Below, in pieces: positions 45,501-58,604 of a stretch of 64,000 nucleotides of DNA. Positions within the stretch are counted from its first letter, which is position 1, and the number at the start of each line of letters is the position of its first letter. The position numbers and the translations under genes were made by a program. Where the stretch lies: NCBI GenBank assembly GCA_004352715.1, contig SCFE01000049.1:91879-155878 (forward strand), in the 5' to 3' direction. The notes under the pieces were generated by a model. It saw only the letters and a list, made by a program, of their open reading frames with translations, was not told where the DNA came from and made no database searches. Source of the stretch: Hofstenia miamia. Its lineage: Eukaryota > Xenacoelomorpha > Acoela.

Positions 45501-48500
45501 TCCTTGCGACTTTTGGTTATTTCCATAAGTCAAAAAAGCTATTTCTGTTNTATCTGGAGGAGCAAGGAGTCCAGCTGCTTACACACCCACCGTACTCCCC
45601 AGACTTGGCCCCTTGCGACTTTTGGTTATTTCCAAGTCAAAAAAGCTATTTCTGGAAGGCCGTTTTCAAGGATTCAAGACTTGGCGAGAGCGGTTCGTTC
45701 AGAAGTGCGGAGCATACCTACTTCAGAGTACCATGGATGCTTCCAGAGTTGGAAGATGTGGATGCAGCGGTGCATAGATAGTGACGGAAAGTACTTTGAA
45801 GGAATGTGACCATTGATTTTTCAACTTTGTAATTTTTCATTAAATAAATGAATTGGTTGCAAAACTTTTTGATCACTCCTCGTAATATTTGAAATACCTT
45901 TCACAACTGGAAATGCATTAAATCCAGGTGAAGTTAAGACTTCCGCAGGGAATCCCAAAGCATTTTCTTGAAGAAGATCTAGTAATTCATCTGCCATAAT
46001 GAATACTTTTTCTTTCCCAAGATTAGCCTCGTATAATGAACTATTGCTTTCAAGAGCATAGATAGTCACTTTAACACTAAATATGTATCATAATGTATCA
46101 TATAAGTTCTTCGACAATTGACAAATAGCTAAAACTAGTAACTACTATACGATGTTTATTTGAGTTTAGAAACAATTTAAAAAATTATTCTAAGTTATCA
46201 GTTACAACGTGTTGATATATTGGTGAACGATTTTAGACAGCAAATACGAATGTGAATCTTTTATGATTTCAGATATGGTTACAAAGGATGAGTTTGTTAT
46301 TGCAGTGCTATAAACCTTAAGTTTGGAGATATAGAAGTAATTACCCCCAAAGAACATTCTGAGAAATATAAAATATCTCAACACGTCTAATACTGTAATG
46401 AACTAGTCAGTCGAATGCTTAGACATTTTTATCTAACTTTGTGTGTGGTAAGAAGTTAAAAAGGCCAAAGTTGACCTTCAAATCTATTGAAAATAATGCT
46501 CGTACTTGATAAAAAAACAGGGATGCATGAAAATGGTAGTTGAATTCAATATATATATGTATATATATATATATATATATAATTATATAATTTTTAGTTC
46601 TCTAATGCTTAGGATTTTAGAAACATAACGTGTATCTATAGTTATGTGTTCTACACAGAATTTCAAACATAAATGAAGTTTGATTAATATAATGATGAGC
46701 TAGAGTACTGGAAAAAAGAATTAGGCCACCCATGATTTGTCATAAATATGTCGAATAAATGGACGCCAAGAATGTCATAGTTATTTTTGAATTAGATTTG
46801 GGTTGCAGAAAGAGGAATTCATCAATGTTGAGACGTAATTATCACTGTTTACTTTAAATCTCAAGGAGAAATGCTACAATGCTAATCTTTTCATGGAAAA
46901 ATATATTCGGCCACTTCAGACCAAATCAGAGAATCTGTAAAAAAATTTCATTGGGTGAGCTTTTTTCAGTCTATTTATATTGAAAATGTCTAATAACACT
47001 CTTTCTTCGCCATATATTATGCCTGGTTACGTACCTCTTGCCATCAGCGAACTGATTATCTCCAAACATTTGGAGGGGATGAGTCAACTTAATATAGCCC
47101 GACTTGTAGAGCGACCTCGAGGTACTGTCAGGGATATCATCAGCAGTGTATTGTCGTGGATACATACATACACGAAAAAATACATGGAACGACTGAATTT
47201 GGTACATACATGTACACACAGGAACAATTTTGAGATACATACACGATACATGCCGGCCAAAACAAGCGTCAGATTTTGAATACATGATATACACGGACAA
47301 GCCCTTAACCTGAAATACATGAAATACATACACGATAGTATGGACTACATACTCGTACATACACGCAAAAATCCAGATACATACACGCTAGTTTATTTTC
47401 ACTACACGACAATGCTCTAATCATCAGACGTTTCACTTCTGAAAACGTCATTTCCCAGAAGCCAAAGTCCGGAAGACCAAAGAAGACCTCCAAAACCTGC
47501 CAATCAGCATTCGTGCGCCTTTCAAAGCGAAATCCCAGTAAGACTTCAGAGGAAGTTTACAAGGAATGTGCTGATTGTCACCTCGTGATAGCAAGAACTG
47601 TGCGAAACATCCTGAAGAAGTGCTCAATTTGGGCATTCATGGCACCCAGAAAGCCATTCTTAACCTCAAAGCAAAGATTACGCCGGCTGAGGTATGCCAA
47701 TTTAATGACAGACAATTCATCTAAACCTTGGTCTAATGTTGCATTTTCAGATGAGTAAAAATTTGAGCTATACCCATCAAAAGGAATGTTGATAAAGAGA
47801 CCAACTGGGCAGAAGTTCAGATTCTTGTTTCAATTTACTCGGGGGACCATGAATTACGATGGAAGGTCCGTAGTAGCATGGGGTGTAATATGGAAATGTG
47901 GCTTTCGCAGATTGTTCACATCACTGTACACTCCGAAGCTCTCAATATGTTCGGATTCTCGAAAAGGCACTTTTGCCACTCCTTACAAGTGATTCAATAT
48001 ATCAGCAGGATGGTGAAGAACTTCTTCCACAATAATGGGGTCGCAATCCTTGCTGACTGGCGTGGCCCATCTCCAGACCTTATCATCAGGGTTGGCGAAA
48101 AGTGCGCGTGTGTTACATAACATTACATTTTACATTTGTATAGTGTGTTGTATGTACCAGGTTAATGAAATTACCATGATATTCTAATGAGGCTATATTC
48201 TATATTCTAATATGCTAATGATATTCGACCAGTGTTTCCCTTGTCGAAATTTCTTGAAGAACATTAGAGAAAATTCAATTTTCAGCAAAACAATTAAAGA
48301 AAATTACAGAATCATTAAAGATTTTAATGATATTATTAATAAAATAATTTTCTATTAAAATCAGTTGATTTGATTATAATAGAATAAAATCATAAATCAC
48401 CCAACCCTGCTTAACATTATCGAAAATATGTGGAAACAGATCAAACATTGAATTGGTCAGCATACTCTTCAGACTGAAGACGAGCTGTGGAGCGCATTAA

Positions 48501-50538
48501 AGAAAAGATGTTATGCAATTCCCAACAGCTTTATTGAAAGACATTTTGCTTTGATCCCTGATCGCCTTGAAGCTGTTATTGGCTCAAAGGGATATCCTAC
48601 AAAATTTTGTTGCTAAGTGCTAGTATTGCATCAATAATTAATTTATGTATCATATTTTGAATTTACATTTGTCGGATTTGCTCATTTGTTAAATTTTTTT
48701 CAGGTGTCCAAATACATTTTTCCAATACAAGTTTTATAATTTTGATTATACTTTAATAGCCAATTGTTATTCTACATATTTATGGTATTCGACACACAGA
48801 TTTTCCTTTCTCAATCAAAGTAACACTTAGTTATAATCTTAGACACCCTCTATCCAATTAATGTTCATTATTTATTCAAAATAGCAAGGTGGTCGAATAC
48901 ATATTTCAAGTACTGTATATACGCTATATAAATTGCAAATTAATGAATTGTACCCTTCTAAGCTGATAGTTGGCTCAGTAAATCCTCCTGTAACTTGATA
49001 AATTCTGAACTTTTTTGGAGGGAAAACTTCATCGAGTACTGCAAGAAGATCATTAGAGTTAAATGTATTGAAATCTGCGGCCAAGTATAAATCAACGAGC
49101 GCTTGTTCCGTTATGAAAGGAACAACTGCTACAGTAACAACGTTGCTAAATATTAAATATTCTGCAAATTTTTTTACTATGTTAACATATACTTAGCAAA
49201 TTAAGGAAGCTTGCACATATTGGTTGTTATGCATTACATTGGTCGAAGGTATTCTTTGTGAAATAAAATTGTTCAAATTTTTGTTAAAACGTAATTCGAG
49301 TTTCTGAAATTCTTGAAGAATACCTATTTTACCTGAACTTTTTTTTCTCATTATTGAGGCAAAATGTTGAAAGTATTACTAAAACAGAATCTAGAGAAAG
49401 GCCTATAATGCAAACAAAACATAGAAAACACTTAATTATGAAGTTGTATTGAAAATTATGCATTGGTTTCAACTTATAGCCTTCACATACAAAATCGTTA
49501 TTTTCGAAATTCTCAATAAATGTCAGTTTTTCATGGACTTCTTAAAATCGCTATAACTTTGTAACACTTGATTGTATCTGCAAAATTTTTGCTTAAAGCG
49601 TTGCAAAACAAGACAGAGAAAGAAGTCATAGAAGGATTGTTTACTTAAAACTAAGGTCTCTGAGTTATATCTAAAAATAAGGAGGGGATCAAGTCATGTG
49701 AAATAAGGCTAAGGCTTCGTTCATCTGAAGAAATGAACAAGCAACAATTAAAATATTTATCGAACAAGAATAATTGAAATCTATAGAATAATTTAGTAAT
49801 GTTTGTTTGTTAACTTTATAATATAATTTTGTTTGAAGCCAAGCTGTGTTTGGTGTACAGCTTTATAAGATATTCCGTTTCAAATTTCAAAAATATATTT
49901 TGAAACAATAATATTAAAAATATTTTAACCAAGATTGCCTTGATTTTAACCATGACATTGGTAGTGTTATACTATCGAGAATACGAAAAATTTCAAATGA
50001 AAAATTCCATAGTTTTGGATTGAAGATCAAATTTACATTCACTCGACAAGTTCTTGATACAATATCGATTTGCACTATTTGAAATGTTATATAGGTAGAG
50101 TGATGCATATATACTGTAGATTGGTTTTTGTATGTAGACATATGTTCTAAGTTATAGTAAATTAGCAAACATAGTCACTTTTCTATTGGTACATTTTCCC
50201 TCTGGACTATAATTTTAAAAATCAAACCTAGAAGTTTGCTGAGGAGTACCGGAATCCAGTGCAAAAATATAAACTTCGTAGTTTTGATATGGAAGAAGTG
50301 TTTTTCCCGTTGTGTACAATGTACCAGTATCTGCATCAATTGTAAATTCATTACTCGGTGGAATTAATGTATAAATAATTTTGGCATTCACACCTAAAAA
50401 ATCTCCTAAATTTCAAATTCAAAGTTTCCAATATAGTAATTTAAAATTAAAAGAAAATGAATGTATTGTATCTGGATTTGAGCTTTTCGCTATGCTCTCT
50501 TGTTTGAGGAAAGGATTTAAAATCGAATTTTTCATATA

Positions 50539-50590
<52 letters not shown>

Positions 50591-53500
50591 AGGACTCAAA
50601 ATCTTAAACCAATAGCTAATTAATGCTTAATTTTTAATACTTTACAATATACATAGCTAAAGTCAAATTATTCACCATTAAATTTATTATATCAAAAAGA
50701 CGTTCAACTAATGATAATATTCTCATTGTTAAAATAAGAATCAACTACTTCGAAATAACCTGCATATGCAAAATTATATACCGTAAAATGGGATAATTCG
50801 GACACCTGGTCACTTTTTATCTTTAATCTCGAATGGCAAGTGCTAGATGCTTCTAGTGAAACCAAAATGCAACTTTTAGTTAGTTAAACATTGATTAGCC
50901 CAAATTAATCAATAGACGCCAAAATAATATTGCAGTGTATTCACAGCTGTATTATATTTGAAAGTAAAGAATTCCGCAAAAACACTATTTTTCATTAGGT
51001 TTGTACTACCACAGAACTTTGTTGTCGGTTGAAATGAGTTAGTTGTGGATGTACCATTAGAAACCCTTACTAAATCAGTTGCTCGTTTGTAACTGGTCAG
51101 GTGTTGTCCCCAAATAAAGACAATTGCAATTTCTTACACGGTGGGTGTAGCAAACAAGAATAATTGATGTATTGAGACAGCATTTCTCACGGTCTATTGT
51201 TATGGTACGCGTGAGCGCAATTTGATGATAATTTAGTTCGTTTCTTGAACAAATGGACTGACTGCAGCTAAATTGCGTGAACTCTTCCGTTGTGATATTT
51301 GATTGCCCTCATTCCTGTAACTACATTGTCTTTATTCATCTGCTGAAGACGAACAGAGGTGTTGGACAAACTACTCTGTGAAGACGTGTAGCAAAAATCG
51401 CCATGGGTAAGAAGTTGACAATCAGCGATGTTCAAAAACCGACAGAGGAAGTGTTGTACTAGATGGAAGTCAATGCAGGTCGAGGACGACGACGAAAGCG
51501 GTGAAGATGAACAGGACATGGACGAGAACAATGGAGCAGCATGAAACTAAGATGGTTGTGCTAGTTCTTCGTACTTAAGGGAGGAAAATGACACATGCGC
51601 GAAATGCTCAGTCATATTAATGAAGTCCAGTGTTACAAGTGCTGAGATGTTCTTTGTCACATGAAACGATGATAGTCTTGATCCCTTTTTTAATTAAATT
51701 TACAAACCCTCAAAAAGGTGCCCGAATTGTCCCATTATACGGTATATTATATTATCCATAATTTGCTATTTCAGTTTTGAAAACCTGAATCAGCATCTGT
51801 GGCTGTTACAGTAACCAGGGGCGTTCTTTCCTCAGCATTGTATCTTGTTTCAAGACTGTAAAACGTTTCTGTAAACTTTGGTTCATTGTCGTTGACATCG
51901 ACTACATTTACTGTAACGGTTGCAGTTCCAAGCCTATATCCACCAACACCTGTTCCTTCCTCATCACGACATGTCACGCCAAAGATAATCTAAATTTATT
52001 ATTAGTTATTTATTTTAGCACATCTTAGTGAGATTTTATTCAAGCCACTTGTAATCTATTTTGCGTAAGCCTAGAACTCTTTTCATAAACTTTTATGTAC
52101 TTCAACAGCAGGTTAACATTTATGCTCTAATGCAAATGTATGCAAGATGGGTAATTATCATAGCTGGATGGATGGCCTTTGCCCGTAAGAGGGAGTGTGA
52201 GCCGCAAGGCGAACGTGTAAAGTGATGTTTTACCGGACACAGGTAAATGGGGGGGTAGTAAACTTTTGAGAGCTCCTACGGGTAGATATTTCCAATTTTT
52301 TGCGAGTGGCTAGATTTTGGGGTTTTAGGAACTGAGTATCAATTGCTAAGGAAGCTATTCACTTTTGCGGGTGCTAGAAACCCTCCAATCTGGCCAATTT
52401 TAGGCTCTGACGTCACGACTTTCCATTAGAAACTTTAAATGGCCTTTGCTCAGTCCAAAAATGGCCAAAATTCGAAATTTTTTTTTCTAGCGCCTATAGG
52501 AGAGTAAATGCCTTAAGAATATCAAGTCAGATTTTGGAAAAGACTTTTGGAAGGTCCGGTTTTGGGCATCCAGTGTTTCCACACTATAACTGTTTTAATT
52601 GATTCCAAATTTGTTTTCATTTGTTTGCAAAGCCTATGCCAGCATTGAGTCCAAAACCATTGCCAACACCTTCGCAAGACCTCATTCCAATTTACTAAAT
52701 TTTTTAAAATGCAAATATCTCAAGGCTTTTGGCAAATTGGCGCAAAATTCATTTAAACACTAAATATTTATTATCTCTGCCCATATTGAGCCCATTTCAA
52801 TCAAACCAAAGCAGTCCGGCGCAGGCCAAATTGGGGTACATGCTGAAATAACAAACACAACTTGAAGCTGCATATTTTAGGCAAAAAGGCGCAATTTGTG
52901 CTTTTGAGTTTAAAGGGCGCCAGCTTGTTGTTGAATTATAAATTGTTTCAAAAGTTGATGCTAACATATAGAAGGCATCGCACTGTGTTTGACAGTGTCG
53001 CAAAATNNNNNNNNNNNNNNNNNNNNNNNNNNNNNNNNNNNNNNNNNNNNNNNNNNNNNNNNNNNNNNNNNNNNNNNNNNNNNNNNNNNNNNNNNNNNNN
53101 NNNNNNNNNNNNNNNNNNNNNNNNNNNNNNNNNNNNNNNNNNNNNNNNNNNNNNNNNNNNNNNNNNNNNNNNNNNNNNNNNNNNNNNNNNNNNNNNNNNN
53201 NNNNNNNNNNNNNNNNNNNNNNNNNNNNNNNNNNNNNNNNNNNNNNNNNNNNNNNNNNNNNNNNNNNNNNNNNNNNNNNNNNNNNNNNNNNNNNNNNNNN
53301 NNNNNNNNNNNNNNNNNNNNNNNNNNNNNNNNNNNNNNNNNNNNNNNNNNNNNNNNNNNNNNNNNNNNNNNNNNNNNNNNNNNNNNNNNNNNNNNNNNNN
53401 NNNNNNNNNNNNNNNNNNNNNNNNNNNNNNNNNNNNNNNNNNNNNNNNNNNNNNNNNNNNNNNNNNNNNNNNNNNNNNNNNNNNNNNNNNNNNNNNNNNN

Positions 53501-56500
53501 NNNNNNNNNNNNNNNNNNNNNNNNNNNNNNNNNNNNNNNNNNNNNNNNNNNNNNNNNNNNNNNNNNNNNNNNNNNNNNNNNNNNNNNNNNNNNNNNNNNN
53601 NNNNNNNNNNNNNNNNNNNNNNNNNNNNNNNNNNNNNNNNNNNNNNNNNNNNNNNNNNNNNNNNNNNNNNNNNNNNNNNNNNNNNNNNNNNNNNNNNNNN
53701 NNNNNNNNNNNNNNNNNNNNNNNNNNNNNNNNNNNNNNNNNNNNNNNNNNNNNNNNNNNNNNNNNNNNNNNNNNNNNNNNNNNNNNNNNNNNNNNNNNNN
53801 NNNNNNNNNNNNNNNNNNNNNNNNNNNNNNNNNNNNNNNNNNNNNNNNNNNNNNNNNNNNNNNNNNNNNNNNNNNNNNNNNNNNNNNNNNNNNNNNNNNN
53901 NNNNNNNNNNNNNNNNNNNNNNNNNNNNNNNNNNNNNNNNNNNNNNNNNNNNNNNNNNNNNNNNNNNNNNNNNNNNNNNNNNNNNNNNNNNNNNNNNNNN
54001 NNNNNNATAATTTAAATATAAACTCTCAGGTTTTTTTCATATATCTCTTCCAATAATTTAATAACATTTTAAAATAAAATCATAAGAAGATATATTGAAT
54101 GAAAAATAGAAAAAATCTGCATAATGATATTAGCAGCAGAACTATAAATTTACTTTGCTAAGGAAGGCTCGTTTTGGACTCGTTGTATATCCAATGCAGT
54201 GCTCAAGCACCGCTTGGCCAGGCCTGGCTCTGTTCGCATGAAGCTCGGCTCGTTGACAAGTTTGATATGAACACATACTAGAATTTTATTCAGAATACGA
54301 ATTTAAAAAATTCTCCAATCTGCTTTTAACTCTAAGTGATTTTTAGTTAATCAAAGATAATCAAAATAACAAAGAATTTGATAGATTTTGAACTAAGTGA
54401 CACTATCATAGCAATTGTATAAACTATAATTGTTACTATGCTTTGAAGTAAAAATAGTGTAAATATAAAAGCTCACTGTTTGAATCGTTTCATAGTCCAC
54501 AGGTCTATGCACTGATATGATTCCATTCGTAATTGATCTTGAAACACCATAATCAAAGTAGTATTCACCATCATTTGATGATGGGAAATTTGTTAAAATA
54601 GATCGATATCTAAATTAAAAACTTCCTTATCAAAATAGAATTTGGGATTTTCAAGTATCAGTTAAAACTTGCTATAATTTTAAACCTTACTCTACACTCT
54701 CGGGTTGACAATCCTGTGGTTCCGAGCAGATTACAGTTCCCAGAATTGTATTGTAAGCAGAGTTTTCAATTAAGGTCATTTCATAGCTTGTTTGCGAAAA
54801 CTGTGGTGTAAATTCATTCTCATTTCTTATATTCATTCTGACAGTGACAAAGTTTGTTGTGGTAAGCCCTGATGCATCTACGCCAAATATCTAAGTATAT
54901 TATTTATTGTCTGTAGTTTTTGCAACAATGTTAACACCATCATAAAATATGTTTCAGTTAATGCACCTTAATAACTTATATGTGATATATTTACTCAAAA
55001 TATTAACTGGAACGCTAAACTGCAAATATTATAACAAATGTAAACAATAATCGGGAAAACTTTTTTGAGATGCACAACTTGCACAACTCAAACTTATCGA
55101 TTCCAATTGAGTTTGTTTGCAAAAATTTATGTTCCACTAAATTCTCTTTTATTTCCCTCTAAATTCCCATGCTTAGCATGAAATTTATATAAGCACTTTT
55201 CGTATCAAATTTAAAAAATACAGTAATCAACTTAATAATTATTACATTGTTACATTTGGTAGTTGCAGAACAAAGTATTGGTGTTATACTAATTTTGAAA
55301 TCCATTGAAATCTGGTAAATTCCTTGAAAATTTGTGATGGGGATTTGACATATATATATATATATATATTATAGGTATGCTATGACTTGTTCTACTGTCC
55401 TGCATGTACAAACAATTTTAATTGCCAAAGTGAAAGCAGGCCATTAATGAGATCTTAAATATTAGTCAATATATCTAATTAATCACATAAACTATTTAAT
55501 AGTAAAAAATCGACATATAAATACAATTGTCAGTATACCTATGTAGCGATAAATGCAAAAATTACAACTAAAAATATAACAAATTAAAAAGCATATTACA
55601 TTTAATCAATGATTACTATTACAAACATTGTTTCCCACGGATTGGGGTCTCTGTCATGTTTATTGTTATTTAATAAGTATGCTTATTAATAACAAGCAAT
55701 AAAATATGTAAGCTGTTCATGGTTGTTGGTTCTTGTGCAAATTTCTTGTATCATATTTTGCTATGATTCATTGAGATTAGCATTTTTTGCTTTTCATAGT
55801 CTGTAATTTTATGAAAATGTACAAAACTATATATATATATATTGAAATTCTACTCTTTTTCTCAGGATTTTTTAAAAAAAATATTAATATTATTTAGATT
55901 TCCATGTGTTTAGAATATTAAATTGTGCCTGAAAGTTTCAGTATCCTTAAATGCTGTTTATATTGAAAATATTCATGAATATCATAAAACTGATACTTTG
56001 AGAGGCATTCAAGCAAACTATAATATGAAAAGTTGCAAGCAATACTGACACAATTAGCCAAATAAATAAGGGCAAACAGTTTACATTAATGCAAAATGTT
56101 TTTATGTTTCAATCAATCAAACCTCAATTTCGAAATTGTGACTATCGGAACCTGATGTTAGAGAACAGAGATCTTCATAGTTAATGTCACTTGTCACGGT
56201 TAAATAGAATTTTCCTAAACAATCAAAATATAATTAATTCAAGTATATTGAGTGTACATGCATAAGATACCACTTAACGATGTTTCTGACAAAAATTTTA
56301 TTAATATCAGTGTATTGTCAAGCGCATAAAATGATAAAGCAAAAGCGGCAATAAGGGAAGGCTATAAGAGTCGCTTACTTAACAATCAGAAAGCGTAAGA
56401 ATACAATTGAGTTAATAACCACATTTCAGAAGTGTTACTAATTTCACAATACTAAATATATATTCAAAAACGGTAGGAAAAATTCTATCTGCAATGTATA

Positions 56501-57003
56501 CTGCTAGTTTTAAGGAATTATTCTCTCAATAATGGCAAAATTAATCAGTTCTTTAAAAAGAAATCAAATCCAGTATATTACAGGTAAGATTGATTGGTGG
56601 CCATGCTCATGCTAAGTTGACTAGAGATATATCATTTCGGAAAGAAAACCTACACATAGTTTTATGAAATAGATCTTTTATAATCAAAACGCTGATGATA
56701 AAATTACTAATCACCACAATCAAAACGACAGTTTTTTCAAAGCTACTACTACTACTTCTTAAAGTATTACCAGAGAAATTGTGCACTAGGTCGTTGTACT
56801 ATAAAAAATCAACTTGATTAGATTGTCTTTCATAAAACTGAATCCAAACCCAACCTGAACCTACCCAATCGTACCTGACTACACCTCTGATATATATATA
56901 TATATNNNNNNNNNNNNNNNNNNNNNNNNNNNNNNNNNNNNNNNNNNNNNNNNNNNNNNNNNNNNNNNNNNNNNNNNNNNNNNNNNNNNNNNNNTGACTA
57001 CAC

Positions 57004-57044
<41 letters not shown>

Positions 57045-58565
57045 CCCGCCAAAAGTCTTTGAACAGCTTTGTCTATATTAAATATATAATCACTACTCAC
57101 ATTACATTGAATATTTGGTAATAATACTAAAAGTATGCATTATACTGCATGTATTCAATTTTCTTGTAATAATAAGTTATCAAACTATATGTAGTGCTAA
57201 GTTGGAAGTATTATAGTTTTAAAAAAATTTGCAAATTTTCAGTGGTCAAAAATTTTAGAATATTGAACTAAATAAAGTATATTTGCACAAAAAGATGTTT
57301 TAAAACACTTTAAACCTTAAATTAATAGTTTGTCAAAAGACCTTTGTTGTCTATGCACTGTTGTAATCTTTTTGACTAATCGATTTCTTTCCATTATGTC
57401 ATTATTGCTTGGATTAAATCATTTTTGTTCATTGGCTGCTTTTCATAAATCTGGAGACTGAGATCACCAATTCTCCATAAAATTTATGTTATTGGACTTT
57501 ATCCAATTTCCTACAAGAGCAGATCAATGGCATGGTGCAATGTCATCTTGGAATTTGTAGGGAATTAATTTGAAATTTCTTACTGTAGTAAGCAAACCAG
57601 TCTTCAGGATTTCAACATATTCTTGCCATTAACTGTTCCATTAATTATTTCAATTTCCCCAAAACCTTTTGATGTTATGTGCCCCCAAACTCTAACTGAC
57701 GTTGATGATTTATATCGTTGATGACAAATTTCTCTCTTGATTGACTTGATGCACCCATTGAACACGATATTCATGTTGTAAATCTATTTTGCACTGATCA
57801 TAAAATACGATCCGATTAACCAAACATTCCAGGAAGTTTACATACTGCTGCGAGAACTTTTTTCTTTTTTCTTGATTGATCCTTGACAAGGTTGGTTTCT
57901 TCAGTGCATTCACTGATGATTGCGCTTTAAATCTGCGTGCAACAGTTTTTCTTCTAATTGAGATGCTGTGCACTTGCTCCATTAGTTTTGAAATAGCAGA
58001 ATTAGATATTTATCGATTCTCTAATAAAATTTTTTTAATGATATGTTCAATTCTTTGAGATGTTTTTCGATGCCTTCCTTTTCTGTGATGATTCTTTAAA
58101 TGATTTTGTATAATGGTCTAATGTATATTTGGCAGTTCCAAGGTAAGAACCAATAATTCTTTTTTATTTCACGATAACTTTTATGGTCTTTATTGCGTAA
58201 AACCACAATTAATCTTCTACTTTCAGCAGCCAATTTCTTATCTCTGCGATACAATTGAATCAGTGTAATTAAGCTGTGAAACATAAACCACAAAAAGTAA
58301 AGAAAATTATACCAACTGTGATTATTTTATTCTACCATACAATAAAAGAGATGTGTATTTGAATTATTGTGGGAATTTAGAATGATTTCAAGAAAGTGTT
58401 CAAAAATATTTGACAATTTTGAAAAAGTGCTACACAGTTTTTTTAATTCTGAAAAAAACCAAATAAGCATATGTATTAATTTATTACATAATATTAAGTA
58501 AATTGCATAACTAATATTGGCCAAATGTATTCTATTTAATGTCTGTTCAAAAAATTTTGCCATGA

Positions 58566-58604
<39 letters not shown>

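Larger units (their letters stand above)
46708..48725 (+). mobile_element. Tc1-like transposon, interrupted twice by hAT-like insertions
   Basis: Inverted ends CTGGAAAAAAGAATTAGG and, complementing the right, TTGGAAAAATGTATTTGG, bordered by TA at 46706-46707 and 48726-48727. The transposase begins MSNNTLSSPYIMPGYV (46986) with HTH text MSQLNIARLVERPRGTVRDI. After the first insertion come GRPKKTSKTCQSAF, the first catalytic-Asp region VAFSDE (47745) and a damaged SVVAWGVIW region; after the second insertion, LNIIENMWKQIKH (48412; catalytic D/E region) and DRLEAVIGSKGYPTKFC to a stop. Lies in the cadherin intron. Confidence 0.88.
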
